A stretch of DNA of 64,000 nucleotides from Tenacibaculum sp. Bg11-29 (GCF_002836595.1 NZ_PJBB01000003.1:2541001-2605000); one strand, 5' to 3'; numbered from the stretch's first letter, positions 54,802 to 63,920 are shown. Made by a program: numbers and translations. Notes: generated from the sequence alone by a model not told the origin.

Positions 54802-55239
54802 ATGAATAAAATATACGTATGCATAATATTTATAATGTTGTCATTAAATAGTTTTGCGCAAAAAAATAATGAAGCTAATGATAAAAAAGAAATTTTATCA
54901 ATAATGAAAAAGCAAGAAAAAGCTTGGTCTAATCATGACTTAGAAGGTTTTATGAAAGGGTATTGGAAAAGTGATTCATTGAAGTTTTATGGCAGTAATG
55001 GATTAACGTACGGTTGGAAAAAGACTTTAGCAAATTATAAAAAAGGATATCCAACTAAAGATCACTCAGGCGTATTAAAATTTAAAGTAAATGATATTTC
55101 TAAAATAAATGTAGATGCTTATTTCGTTATGGGAGCATATCATTTAACGCGTAAGGTTGGTGATGCAAATGGGGTGTTTATGATTATCTTCAAAAAGATA
55201 AAAGGTAAATGGAAAATAATAGCAGATACTTCTTGTTAA
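54802..55239 (+). CDS. Secreted SnoaL/DUF4440-like protein (NTF2-fold)
   Basis: A 145-residue protein with a signal peptide (MNKIYVCIIFIMLSLNSFAQ). The mature domain has the NTF2-like alpha-beta layout: EILSIMKKQEKAWSNHDLEG, FMKGYWKSDSLKFYG, and strands ending VFMIIFKKIKGKWKIIADTS. DUF4440-type proteins are often small periplasmic or extracellular enzymes or binding proteins; no catalytic residue can be assigned here. It follows the fusion gene after 143 bases. Confidence 0.8.
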   Translation: MNKIYVCIIFIMLSLNSFAQKNNEANDKKEILSIMKKQEKAWSNHDLEGFMKGYWKSDSLKFYGSNGLTYGWKKTLANYKKGYPTKDHSGVLKFKVNDISKINVDAYFVMGAYHLTRKVGDANGVFMIIFKKIKGKWKIIADTSC

Positions 55240-55275
55240 TTTAATTTTATAAATTTTTATTTAAAGAAGTGTTTT

Positions 55276-56178
55276 CATAAACGTTATAATATTTTAACTG
55301 GAGAATTAGTATTGGTTTCACCGAATAAATCAAAACGATTTATGTAATATTATTAGGAAGAGGTGGTGAGTAATATCAATTCAATCTATGATTTGAACTG
55401 TTATTTATGTACAGGAAACACAAGAGTTAACGAAGAAAAAAAATAAGATTATAAAAATACACTTGTATTTGTTAATGATTTTGGTGAGCTATACAGGATA
55501 AGACATAATAAGATCATGTTTTTTAAGGGGCGAATTGGAGTAAGGTAATTTGTTTTAATTCATATCATTGTATGATATTAGCAATATGCATATAGATATT
55601 CCTTAAAAAATAGTATAATTCTGGTAAAACGAATTTATAGGACTTATGAATAACTACATAATTATATATATGAGAATAAAGGTACTATAGTGAATGTAGT
55701 AGTCTGTATACTCATGGGAAAATACGGTGAAAATTTAGTGTGTCTAATGATGTTCAAAAAAGAAAATAGGCAACGAGTCTATTTTAAAAATAATAAAGAA
55801 TCATTGTTAGAAGACTATCTAGAGCAAGAATTAGTATCGCAAGAGCGTTTTTATTTTAAGATAAATAATTTTGTATTGTTAATTCCTTTTTGGGCTGTTT
55901 GTTCTTACGTAACAATGATAACCCCAAAAAGAATAATTTTTAATACTGATGATTTAAAGAAGGTAGAGCTTGACACTTCTACAGAAGTAATATCTAAAAT
56001 AACCAAAGGAGACGGTAAATTATTTAATTATTCATTCTCTTATTCTAGTGAAATATATTAATCACCAGTTAATATTATGATAACTAAATATTGGTATCGG
56101 CACATCTATTTTATATGCCTTTATTACACAATACTACGGATAAAGATTATTGTAGGTTATGAACTATTTTGGGATGCC
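55276..56178 (+). pseudogene. galT: Decayed galactose-1-phosphate uridylyltransferase gene (galT)
   Basis: The region has no intact gene, but GalT is recognisable in order. One frame from 55276 to about 55490 reads HKRYNILTGELVLVSPNKSK, then in-frame stops, then DLNCYLCTGNTRVNEEK and DYKNTLVFVNDFGEL. Next frames give KVICFNSYHC, then YIYENKGTI, then THGKIR (HPHGQIW site), then KESLLEDYLEQELVSQERF, FVLLIPFWAVC, ITKGDGKLFNYSFSYSS and finally RHIYFICLY and KIIVGYELFW. These follow family order over about 300 residues, with at least four frameshifts and several stops. The catalytic HPHGQIW is altered. The 123-residue open frame at 55690-56061 is a piece of this gene, not a real gene. Confidence 0.75.
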
Positions 56179-56390
56179 TCTGTGTTAATATTATAGCTTA
56201 AATTGCAGTTTTTAGATTAAGAGTATTATTATAAATATAATATTTGAGTCAAAATATTAGAGGTAAATTAAATTTAAAGGCTTTTAATTCTTCTAAAACT
56301 GTGAATTTAATTTTGTGATGTGTAGAGGCGGGGGAGTTAACCATAATTACTTTATGTTAAAAAGAGTATTATACTATCTTTATTACTTTC

Positions 56391-56440
56391 TATAAATAAA
56401 AAAACCAGAGAATTTATTTCTCTGGTTTTTTTATTTATAG
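56391..56440. terminator. Long bidirectional terminator
   Basis: A nearly perfect 20-base-pair stem containing CTATAAATAAAAAAACCAGA and its complement, with a short loop. It lies between the galT remnant and the TonB-domain genes. Confidence 0.88.
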
Positions 56441-56482
56441 AAAGATATCAACTAATCTTATTTAATAGAAGAATAAGATTAA

Positions 56483-57622
56483 TTATTTATTTTCAGATGA
56501 TTGTAATGTGAAATTTATAGGTATATAGTATTCAACATTAGCAAGTTCTCCATTTTGTTTACCTGGAACGAATTTAGAAAGTTTAGTAACCATTCTTTTA
56601 GCTTCTTGTTCTAATAATTGACCATTTTTAGGGCCTCTCATTCTTATATTACTTACTTTACCGTCTTTCTGTATAATAAAACGAACCCAAACTTTCCCTT
56701 CAATATTTTGTATTGCAGCAGCTTCTGGGTAATTAAAGTTTCTTTGAATATGGCTAACCATTCTTTCGTTAAAACAATTAACTTTTTGAACATCAGAAAC
56801 TTTTAAACAAGCTTTAAATTGAGGTATGCTTTGAACTTCATCAAATTTTATAAAATCAGTAATTAATTTTTCTTTTTTAGCAACTTTATTTATAGGTTTC
56901 TTTATTACTGTTTTTCTTACTACTTTTTTCTTTGCAACTTTAGAAGCATCAGGATGTCTAAAAGTAATTGGAATTCCATATTTAACTTTTACAGATTTAC
57001 CATTATGTTTACCAGGAATAAATTTTGGTAATTTACTTACAATTCTACTAGCTTCTTTTTCTAGAGAAGCAGCATCTTTAGGACCTCTCATTTGAATACC
57101 ATCTACATCACCTTGTTCATTTATTGTAAACTGAACCAATATTCTACCTTGTATACCTCCATCAATAGCATCTTGAGGATATCTAAAGTTACGCATGATA
57201 TGTTTTGACATTTGATTTTCAAAACATTTTGCTTGTTTTATCAATGGAACGTTATTACACTTTTTAAATAAAGGAATTTCTTCAACAAGGTTAAACGGAA
57301 TTCTTTCAATAGTTTCAGAATTATCTTCTAATTCAAGTTTACCAACTAATAAAGTGTTTTTCTTAATGTTAGCAACTTTTTGAGAAGTACTTGTTCCCCC
57401 AATAGCAGAAACAGTTTCGTTTTTTTTACGAACGACACGTCTTCTAGTAGAGACCTCGATTGATAATTGTTTCTTTCCCCCATCTTTACCATCTTTAATA
57501 GCACACTTTGTAATACTATTAGGATCAGCAATTGATTCATCAGGGTTTTCACAAACTTCTTGTTGTGCAACGGCTATCATTGATACAAACATAGCTGCTA
57601 CTAATATGGGGAATTTCATCAT
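56483..57622 (-). CDS. Exported protein with two TonB C-terminal domains
   Basis: A 379-residue protein with signal peptide (to about residue 19, VAQQE) and two TonB C-terminal domains: one near 125-220 (FRYPQDAIDGGIQGRILVQF, KYGIPITFRHP) and one near 265-372 (FNYPEAAAIQNIEGKVWVRF, YYIPINF). No membrane anchor or proline-rich linker is present, so it is not a conventional TonB energy transducer. Each domain includes a conserved Cys pair in the region before it (FKKCNNVPLIKQAKCFENQM). Role unknown; it may act as periplasmic TonB-binding or competing domains. A related gene lies upstream, read on the same strand. Confidence 0.82.
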   Translation of the reverse strand: MMKFPILVAAMFVSMIAVAQQEVCENPDESIADPNSITKCAIKDGKDGGKKQLSIEVSTRRRVVRKKNETVSAIGGTSTSQKVANIKKNTLLVGKLELEDNSETIERIPFNLVEEIPLFKKCNNVPLIKQAKCFENQMSKHIMRNFRYPQDAIDGGIQGRILVQFTINEQGDVDGIQMRGPKDAASLEKEASRIVSKLPKFIPGKHNGKSVKVKYGIPITFRHPDASKVAKKKVVRKTVIKKPINKVAKKEKLITDFIKFDEVQSIPQFKACLKVSDVQKVNCFNERMVSHIQRNFNYPEAAAIQNIEGKVWVRFIIQKDGKVSNIRMRGPKNGQLLEQEAKRMVTKLSKFVPGKQNGELANVEYYIPINFTLQSSENK

Positions 57623-57844
57623 AATCTCTTTCTATTTTTAAGGTGTTAACAAGAGTAGTTAACATATTTATGCTGTAAAACTACATAAAAAAATATATTT
57701 ATGCAAATATGTTTGTGTTTTATTTTTTTTATTAAAACACTGGTATTGTAGTGTTTACTTTTTTTTGAAGAGAATAAGAGGTTTTTTTGCTATTAAAGAG
57801 ATTATTGTTGAGTCTTTTTTATAAAGCCTTTCTTACTCAAAAAA

Positions 57845-58432
57845 TTAATATAGAGTTAAGTTAAGAGGAAAGGAATATGTAACAATAACTGGTAAACCTT
57901 TTTCTTTTCCAGGGGTAAACCTAGGTAATTCGTGCATGATTTTATTTAACTCTCGATGCAATAAAGTATTTATTTTTTTGCTCTTTATTTTTGTGTTAAT
58001 TACTCTTCCGCGAAGGTCAATACTAAATTGTAGATATACTTTTTTATCAATATCTTGATTAATAAATTTATCAGCATTAAATTTTTTAGAAAAGTGTTTA
58101 TTTATTTTTGCTTTAAAACATTTAACATCATTTTTTCGATTCGATTTTACACAAGACTCGAACATTGGTATTTCTTCAACTATTGCAAATAATAATTTTC
58201 TAGATAGGTTGGGAGATATTTTAGTAGACTTACTAATAACTCTTTTTCTTACAGCTTTAATTTTTTTTATTTTTCTAGCCTTTTTTTTATTTTCTGTTAT
58301 TTCACACTTGTTAATTGATATGGCATTTATATCATCAATTGTTTCTTCTGGTGATTCACAAACTGATGCTTGTGAGTAAATGGTAAATAAATTTAAGTTT
58401 AATAATACTATAAGTAAGGAGAGCTTTTTCAT
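57845..58432 (-). CDS. Exported single TonB C-terminal-domain protein
   Basis: A 195-residue protein, using the ATG at 58432 so that the signal peptide (MKKLSLLIVLLNLNLFTIYS) starts cleanly; the longer frame from 58453 adds seven residues. It shares the N-terminal CESPEETIDD and SINKCE region, the FESCVKSNRKNDVKCFKAK Cys pair, and one TonB-like domain with the neighbour at 56.5-57.6 kb, so it is a diverged paralogue. Codon use is AT-rich like its neighbours. Function unknown. Confidence 0.78.
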   Translation of the reverse strand: MKKLSLLIVLLNLNLFTIYSQASVCESPEETIDDINAISINKCEITENKKKARKIKKIKAVRKRVISKSTKISPNLSRKLLFAIVEEIPMFESCVKSNRKNDVKCFKAKINKHFSKKFNADKFINQDIDKKVYLQFSIDLRGRVINTKIKSKKINTLLHRELNKIMHELPRFTPGKEKGLPVIVTYSFPLNLTLY

Positions 58433-58558
58433 CTTTATATAATTGTTTATCACATTTCAAAGATCAAAAAGAAAAACCATTTATGTTTTAAGCGACTGTC
58501 ATATGTAGTTTAACTAATTATTTAATAAATGTTATGAAGGTTAATTTAGTGTAAATAG

Positions 58559-58590
58559 AAAAACTCTCTATTTTAAATAGAGAGTTTTTA
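58559..58590. terminator. Terminator hairpin after the PPIase gene
   Basis: Stem AACTCTCTATTT with its complement and A/T runs on both sides; lies about 20 bases after the stop of the PPIase gene. Confidence 0.85.
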
Positions 58591-58611
58591 AATATTTTAA
58601 ATATTTAAGGA

Positions 58612-59541
58612 TTATTTTACATCCATTAATTCAACATCAAAAATTAAAGTTGCATTTGGTGGAATTACTCCTCCAGCACCAGCAGCGCCATAAGCTAAGT
58701 CTGAAGGAATCACAAACCTTGCTTTGTCTCCAACTTTTAATAATTGGATTCCTTCGTCCCAACCAGCAATAACTTGTCCCATACCAATAGCAAAATCGAT
58801 TGGTTGCTTACGTTTGTATGAAGAGTCAAATACAGTACCGTCTAATAATTGTCCTTTATAATGTACAGAAACGTTAGCTCCTTTAGTAGCTTGTTTACCA
58901 TCACCGTTTTGTAAAATTTTATAACGTAAACCAGTTGGTGTTTCATCGTAACCATTAGCAACAGAATCTAACAATTCTGTTTGTTTTGCTTTTTCTTCAA
59001 CTTCACGTTTTTCACGAGATCCTTCAAAAGATCTAAAAGCTTCAACAGCATTGAATTTTTCAGCAGTTTCACCTACACGAACAATTTCAACATCCATACT
59101 ATCTCCTTGCGCTACTGCATCAACTACATTTAGTCCTTCAATAACACTACCAAAAACAGTATGGTTACCATCTAAATGTGGAGTTGCTACATGAGTAATA
59201 AAAAACTGAGAACCATTAGTACCAGGTCCTGCATTAGCCATAGATAATTTACCTGGAGCATCATGCTTTAAATCAGGATGAAATTCATCATCAAATTTAT
59301 AACCAGGGTTTCCCGTTCCCGTTCCTTGTGGACAACCACCTTGAATCATAAAATCACCAATTACACGGTGAAACTTTAATCCGTTATAATAAGGAGTTCC
59401 TTGTGGTTTTGCTTCATTTTCTAAATTTCCTTCTGCTAAAGCAACAAAGTTACCTACAGTTCCAGGAGTTTTTTCAAATTCTAAATTAACTAAAATATCG
59501 CCTTTAGGCGTAGTAAACTTTGCGTAAATTCCGTTATTCAT
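58612..59541 (-). CDS. Cyclophilin-FKBP fusion peptidyl-prolyl isomerase
   Basis: A 309-residue cytoplasmic-looking protein (no signal peptide). Residues 1-155: cyclophilin with [13 protein letters not shown] and [20 protein letters not shown] active-site strands. Residues 155-200: charged linker. Residues 205-309: FKBP domain with [18 protein letters not shown] and [18 protein letters not shown] motifs. Two isomerase folds in one protein may catalyse proline isomerisation on different sites of the same client. A TAATTTTG box lies 90 bases upstream; a hairpin follows. Confidence 0.93.
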   Translation of the reverse strand: MNNGIYAKFTTPKGDILVNLEFEKTPGTVGNFVALAEGNLENEAKPQGTPYYNGLKFHRVIGDFMIQGGCPQGTGTGNPGYKFDDEFHPDLKHDAPGKLSMANAGPGTNGSQFFITHVATPHLDGNHTVFGSVIEGLNVVDAVAQGDSMDVEIVRVGETAEKFNAVEAFRSFEGSREKREVEEKAKQTELLDSVANGYDETPTGLRYKILQNGDGKQATKGANVSVHYKGQLLDGTVFDSSYKRKQPIDFAIGMGQVIAGWDEGIQLLKVGDKARFVIPSDLAYGAAGAGGVIPPNATLIFDVELMDVK

Positions 59542-59630
59542 TGTATTCTGTTTTTATTTATAGTATCTTCATTTCTAGAAAAATGAAAGAGTTTTTATTA
59601 TTATTATTATTATATAATTTTTATTAAAGG

Positions 59631-59638
59631 CAAAATTA
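59631..59638 (-). promoter_or_regulatory. -7 promoter box for the PPIase gene
   Basis: TAATTTTG on the minus strand, exact TAnnTTTG match, 89 bases before the ATG; a 5' leader of about 80 bases is implied. Confidence 0.4.
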
Positions 59639-61264
59639 GTTTTTTACAGATAAAGTTGAAAGGTTAAAACTTAAACCTATGTTAATATTGTTTGATTTTA
59701 CATTCCCGAAAGGAGAGTAATATTTACCTCCAGAAGCAAGAATAGCAATTCCATTAGTTATATCGTAGCTTAAACCTAGGGTAGGGCGTATAATAATACC
59801 TTCATCGGTATCTACACCTGCGCCACCACCAGCACCAGCCATTAATTCAATAAATCCACGAGCTTTACGGTTTAAAAAACGAGGAGAATATATTCCTCCT
59901 CCAACTAATCCATGAGCATAACCACCAGAACGACCTCCGTAAGCAAAACTAGCTTCACCAGCAATGTACAGCCATTTGTTAAGATCATAGTTTACTTTTA
60001 ATCCGATAAGCTGTAGATCGATTTCTTTAGCTTTAAACTTATCATCCGTTTTAGCAACATCAAAATATAATTGATTTTGAATTTCAATTCGTAATCCTTG
60101 TGTATAAAAGTTAGTGTGTTTTTTTTCATTGGATGTTGTTCCGCCATTTAAACCGAAATATTTTAATCCGAAACCAACGGTATAGGCTTCTAAATCGCCT
60201 GCAATAGCACGATAGTAACCAGCATGACCACTTAAAGCTAATTTTTTAGATATTTTTAAATCAATTCCTGCGGAAGGATAAACCATTAACCCGCCTTCTG
60301 GAGCCACACGACCACCAGCTGCACCGATTCCTAATTTTGTAAAAATATTAATGTATTTTGATTGATAAGGATGGTAACCAGCACCAAAGAACAAATCCAT
60401 AAAACCAGCTCGTAAACCTTTATATATAGCATCGGTATGGGCAAATAAGAAAATGTTTTCGTTCAGGTATTTTTGATATTCAAAGCCAATAACATACAGT
60501 GTCTCATTTAAGGCAGTACCATTATCTTTTTTAGAATTACCTATAGGTTTAAAAAAATCAAAACGTACTTGCTGGGCATTTTTCACAATAGATTTACTCC
60601 AAAAATTATCAGAAGATAAATTATTCGTTATAAATTCTTGATGTGCCTTGTTGTAATCAGTAAAACGTAAAAGACTTGGTATTTCAACAAAGAAAGAAAC
60701 TGAGTTACTTTTTATTTCACCTGAATAAAAATTTAAATGACTGTATTGTATACCAAATGAATAATTATTCTTTTTATATTGTAATCCTATATTTGGATTT
60801 ATAAATCCACCATCATTTACAAGATTTCTGTATCCACCACCACCACCAAAATGGAAGTTAGCATCAAAATAAATATTTTTGTATAATTTTTTATTTACAC
60901 CTATTTCCGCACCTAATGTAAATAAACCCCCTTGATCTCCGGTAGTTGCAAAATGAAATGCGGCTCCTCCATATAACCAATCGTTAATAGGTATTTGGTA
61001 ATGTAAACCTGCTAAGCCCATTGTAGGTTTTAAATTAGGAAACTTATCGGTAGGCATTTCAACAGGAATAAAATTCAAACGAACTTTATTGTGTAATTCT
61101 TTTCCTTTTAAATTGGATAAATTTTCTTGACTATGTAAGGTGAAGAATAAAAGACAAAAGCTAAAAGATAAAAAAACGTCATTGCGAGTAAAACGAAGTA
61201 ATCTCTCAATAGATGAAAAGATTGCTTCGTTCCTCGCAATGACATTGTAATTTTTATTATTCAT
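59636..61264 (-). CDS. Outer-membrane beta-barrel protein with repeat-derived N terminus
   Basis: A 542-residue barrel-like protein with many Gly- and aromatic-rich strands (FGGGGGYRNLVN, YSFGIQYSHLNFYSGE, GAGGGAGVDTDEGIIIRPTL) and a C terminus SLSVKN. Its first 30 residues (VIARNEAIFSS, IERLLRFTRND) are encoded by a 66-base interspersed repeat at 61178-61243; after them comes a hydrophobic segment (FLSFSFCLLFFTLHSQ) that looks like the original signal peptide without its own start codon. No alternative ATG, GTG or TTG lies in frame between the repeat and the signal. So either the extended N terminus is tolerated, or the gene is impaired. Confidence 0.72.
   Translation of the reverse strand: MNNKNYNVIARNEAIFSSIERLLRFTRNDVFLSFSFCLLFFTLHSQENLSNLKGKELHNKVRLNFIPVEMPTDKFPNLKPTMGLAGLHYQIPINDWLYGGAAFHFATTGDQGGLFTLGAEIGVNKKLYKNIYFDANFHFGGGGGYRNLVNDGGFINPNIGLQYKKNNYSFGIQYSHLNFYSGEIKSNSVSFFVEIPSLLRFTDYNKAHQEFITNNLSSDNFWSKSIVKNAQQVRFDFFKPIGNSKKDNGTALNETLYVIGFEYQKYLNENIFLFAHTDAIYKGLRAGFMDLFFGAGYHPYQSKYINIFTKLGIGAAGGRVAPEGGLMVYPSAGIDLKISKKLALSGHAGYYRAIAGDLEAYTVGFGLKYFGLNGGTTSNEKKHTNFYTQGLRIEIQNQLYFDVAKTDDKFKAKEIDLQLIGLKVNYDLNKWLYIAGEASFAYGGRSGGYAHGLVGGGIYSPRFLNRKARGFIELMAGAGGGAGVDTDEGIIIRPTLGLSYDITNGIAILASGGKYYSPFGNVKSNNINIGLSFNLSTLSVKN
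61178..61243. repeat. Palindromic interspersed repeat inside the barrel-protein gene
   Basis: The arms GTCATTGCGAG and CTCGCAATGAC form an inverted pair with inner CGAAGTAATCT and AGATTGCTTCG. In the minus-strand reading frame it encodes the ARNEAI peptide often seen where such repeats fall in genes. A second copy of this type lies at 15554-15636. Confidence 0.8.
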
Positions 61265-61294
61265 GTTATATAAATGCTTAAAACCAATTATTGG

Positions 61295-62884
61295 TTATTC
61301 AAACTCACTCGTTAAATGCAGTTTTACTGTAGGATATTTACTTTGTGTCATTTGCAACGTAAAAGAAGAATCTGCTAGAAACACCATTTTACCTTCTTTA
61401 TCCTTTGCTAGATAACGTTGCTTAACGCGCTTAAATTCTTTGAATTCGTCATTTTTTTCATCTTCAGCTTCTACCCAGCAAGCTTTATGTACAGCGATGT
61501 TTTCATAAGTACATTTAGCTCCGTATTCATGCTCTAAACGATATTGAATTACTTCGTATTGTAAAGCACCAACGGTACCTACAATTTTACGACCGTTTAT
61601 ATCCATAGTAAATAACTGCGCTACACCTTCATCCATTAATTGGTCTAAACCTTTGTATAGTTGTTTAGATTTCATCGGGTCAGCATTATTTACATAACGG
61701 AAATGTTCTGGAGAGAAACTTGGAATTCCTTTAAAGTTTAATTGTTCTCCTTCTGTTAAAGTATCACCAATTTTAAAGTTTCCTGTATCATGTACACCAA
61801 CAATGTCACCAGGAAAAGATTCATCAACAATTTGTTTCTTTTCTGCAAAAAAGGCATTCGGACTCGAGAATTTCATCTTCTTACCGTTACGAACGTGTAG
61901 GTAGGGAGAGTTTCTTTTAAAGGTTCCAGAAACAATTTTAATAAAAGCAAGTCTGTCTCTATGTTTAGGATCCATATTTGCATGGATCTTAAATACGAAA
62001 CCGGTTAGTTTTTCTTCTTTCGAATCTACTAAACGTTCTTCAGCCTTTTTAGGTTGTGGTTCAGGTGCAATTTCAATAAAAGCATCTAACAATTCTTTTA
62101 CTCCAAAATTATTTAAAGCAGAGCCAAAGAAAACGGGTTGTAAATCTCCTGCTAAATATTCTTGTTGATTAAATTTAGGGTACACTTCGTATACTAATTC
62201 TGATTCTTCTCGTAACGTTTCAGCAGCGGTTTCACCAATGATTTCATCTAATTTTGGATTAGAAAGATCATCAAACTCAACAGCTTCTGATATTTTTGTT
62301 TTATTATCTCCAGAAAAAAGGTTCAATTTTTTTTCCCAAATATTATAAATCCCTTTAAAATCATATCCCATTCCTATAGGAAAACTCATAGGAGTAACAC
62401 GTAAACCTAATTTTTGTTCAACTTCATCTAATAAATCGAAAGCATCTTTACCTTCACGATCTAATTTATTAATGAATACTAACATTGGTATTTTACGCAT
62501 TCTACAAACTTCAACCAATTTTTCGGTTTGAGGTTCAACACCTTTGGCAACATCAATTACAACAATAACACTATCTACAGCAGTTAAAGTTCTAAATGTG
62601 TCTTCCGCAAAATCCTTGTGACCAGGGGTATCTAAGATATTTATTTTTTTATCTTTATAAATGAAGGCTAATACAGAAGTAGCGACAGAAATACCACGCT
62701 GACGTTCTATTTCCATAAAATCGGAAGTCGCACCTTTTTTTATCTTATTATTTTTCACAGCACCAGCTTCCTGAATCGCTCCACCAAATAATAATAATTT
62801 TTCTGTTAAAGTAGTTTTACCAGCATCGGGGTGTGATATAATTCCGAATGTACGTCTTTTTTGTATTTCTTCTAAAAAACTCAT
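61295..62884 (-). CDS. prfC: Peptide chain release factor 3
   Basis: GTPase of 529 residues that removes release factors 1/2 from the ribosome. Walker A SHPDAGKTTLTEKL is at residues 17-30; switch II DTPGHKDFAEDT; NKLDREGKD; and a C-terminal domain with the family motif FQxQYRLEHEYG in which YEVIQYRLEHEYGAKC is visible. Length typical of RF3. A TATCTTTG box lies 18 bases before the ATG. Confidence 0.95.
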   Translation of the reverse strand: MSFLEEIQKRRTFGIISHPDAGKTTLTEKLLLFGGAIQEAGAVKNNKIKKGATSDFMEIERQRGISVATSVLAFIYKDKKINILDTPGHKDFAEDTFRTLTAVDSVIVVIDVAKGVEPQTEKLVEVCRMRKIPMLVFINKLDREGKDAFDLLDEVEQKLGLRVTPMSFPIGMGYDFKGIYNIWEKKLNLFSGDNKTKISEAVEFDDLSNPKLDEIIGETAAETLREESELVYEVYPKFNQQEYLAGDLQPVFFGSALNNFGVKELLDAFIEIAPEPQPKKAEERLVDSKEEKLTGFVFKIHANMDPKHRDRLAFIKIVSGTFKRNSPYLHVRNGKKMKFSSPNAFFAEKKQIVDESFPGDIVGVHDTGNFKIGDTLTEGEQLNFKGIPSFSPEHFRYVNNADPMKSKQLYKGLDQLMDEGVAQLFTMDINGRKIVGTVGALQYEVIQYRLEHEYGAKCTYENIAVHKACWVEAEDEKNDEFKEFKRVKQRYLAKDKEGKMVFLADSSFTLQMTQSKYPTVKLHLTSEFE

Positions 62885-62902
62885 CTATAAATTTTAAGGC
62901 AG

Positions 62903-62910
62903 CAAAGATA
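62903..62910 (-). promoter_or_regulatory. -7 promoter box for prfC
   Basis: TATCTTTG on the minus strand, exact TAnnTTTG match, 18 bases before the ATG, with a TTTG about 20 bases further upstream as the -33 element. Confidence 0.55.
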
Positions 62911-62964
62911 AGGTTAAATGCTTAACTGTTCAAAGGTTTAATTGTTGAACTGATATCATTTTTG

Positions 62965-62972
62965 TAAGTTTG
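62965..62972 (+). promoter_or_regulatory. -7 promoter box for idi
   Basis: TAAGTTTG, exact TAnnTTTG match, 19 bases before the ATG at 62992. Confidence 0.5.
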
Positions 62973-62991
62973 CTTTAAGTATATTTTTAAG

Positions 62992-63510
62992 ATGAAAGAA
63001 CAAGTAATTTTAGTTGATGAGCAAGATAACCCGATTGGGTTAATGGAGAAGATTGAAGCTCATGAAAAAGCATTATTGCATAGAGCATTTTCTGTTTTTA
63101 TTTTTAATGATAAGAAAGAATTAATGCTACAACAACGAGCAGCAGATAAATATCACTCTCCTTTATTATGGACAAATACTTGTTGTTCTCATCAAAGAGA
63201 TGGAGAAACAAACCTAGAAGCAGGAAAAAGAAGGCTTCAAGAAGAAATGGGTTTTGTTAGTGAGTTAACGGAAGTTTTTTCTTTTATTTACAAAGCTCCT
63301 TTTGATAATGGATTAACAGAGCATGAATTAGATCATGTTATGATTGGAAGTTTTAATGACGAGCCTAGTATAAACAAAGAAGAGGCAGAATCTTATAAAT
63401 GGATGACTTTACAAGCAGTAAAAAAAGACATTGAAGATAACCCTGAGGTATATACTGCTTGGTTTAAAATTATATTTAAAGAATCTTATGATAAATTAAT
63501 AAATGCCTAA
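62992..63510 (+). CDS. idi: Isopentenyl-diphosphate delta-isomerase, type I
   Basis: Nudix-fold enzyme of 172 residues that interconverts isopentenyl and dimethylallyl diphosphates. Catalytic Cys is in WTNTCCSHQRDGETN and the metal-binding Glu pair is in RRLQEEMGF; the C-terminal VYTAWFKII fits. It supports isoprenoid synthesis for quinones and carotenoids. The next gene overlaps it by eight bases (ATGCCTAA), so they are coupled. Confidence 0.95.
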   Translation: MKEQVILVDEQDNPIGLMEKIEAHEKALLHRAFSVFIFNDKKELMLQQRAADKYHSPLLWTNTCCSHQRDGETNLEAGKRRLQEEMGFVSELTEVFSFIYKAPFDNGLTEHELDHVMIGSFNDEPSINKEEAESYKWMTLQAVKKDIEDNPEVYTAWFKIIFKESYDKLINA

Positions 63511-63916
63511 AGTAACAGTACATAGAAAAGCGCATTTTAACGCAGCTCATAGACTATTTAATCCAAAATGGTCTGATGAAAAAAACTTTGAAGTTTTTGG
63601 TAAATGTAGTAACCCCAATTATCATGGTCATAATTATGAATTAATTGTTTCTTTAAGAGGAGAAATAGATAAAGAAACAGGGTTTGTTTATGATTTAGGA
63701 AAGTTAAGGGAATTGATTAAAACAAAAGTAGAAAATGTTCTAGATCATAAAAACTTAAATATAGAAGTAGAGGAGTTTAAAAGTTTAAATCCTACAGCCG
63801 AAAATATATCTGTAGTAATCTTTAATAAATTACGTGTAAGTATTCCTGAAAATTTAGACTTAGAAATTACATTATATGAAACACCACGAAATTACGTAAC
63901 TTATAACGGAACATAA
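63503..63916 (+). CDS. 6-pyruvoyl-tetrahydropterin synthase family protein
   Basis: A 137-residue pterin enzyme. Zinc ligands are the N-terminal HFNAAH and YHGHNYE; the catalytic Cys is in FGKCSNPNYHGH with five residues between Cys and HGH, as in eukaryotic PTPS; E. coli QueD has three. The LDHKNLN motif supplies the Asp-His pair. So it is closer to PTPS-type than to QueD, though the bacterial family is mixed and it may still serve queuosine synthesis (6-carboxytetrahydropterin). It overlaps idi and is followed by manA. Confidence 0.88.
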   Translation: MPKVTVHRKAHFNAAHRLFNPKWSDEKNFEVFGKCSNPNYHGHNYELIVSLRGEIDKETGFVYDLGKLRELIKTKVENVLDHKNLNIEVEEFKSLNPTAENISVVIFNKLRVSIPENLDLEITLYETPRNYVTYNGT

Positions 63917-63920
63917 TAGT

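Noticed and set aside
55690..56061. 123-residue ORF as a gene
   Set aside because: It matches the middle and later part of GalT and is one fragment of the galT pseudogene.
56280..56345. Possible galactokinase N-terminal relic after galT
   Set aside because: A few codons (FNSSKTVNL, GVNHNYFML) suggest a GEHTDYN-like region, but the match is too short and shifted to claim.
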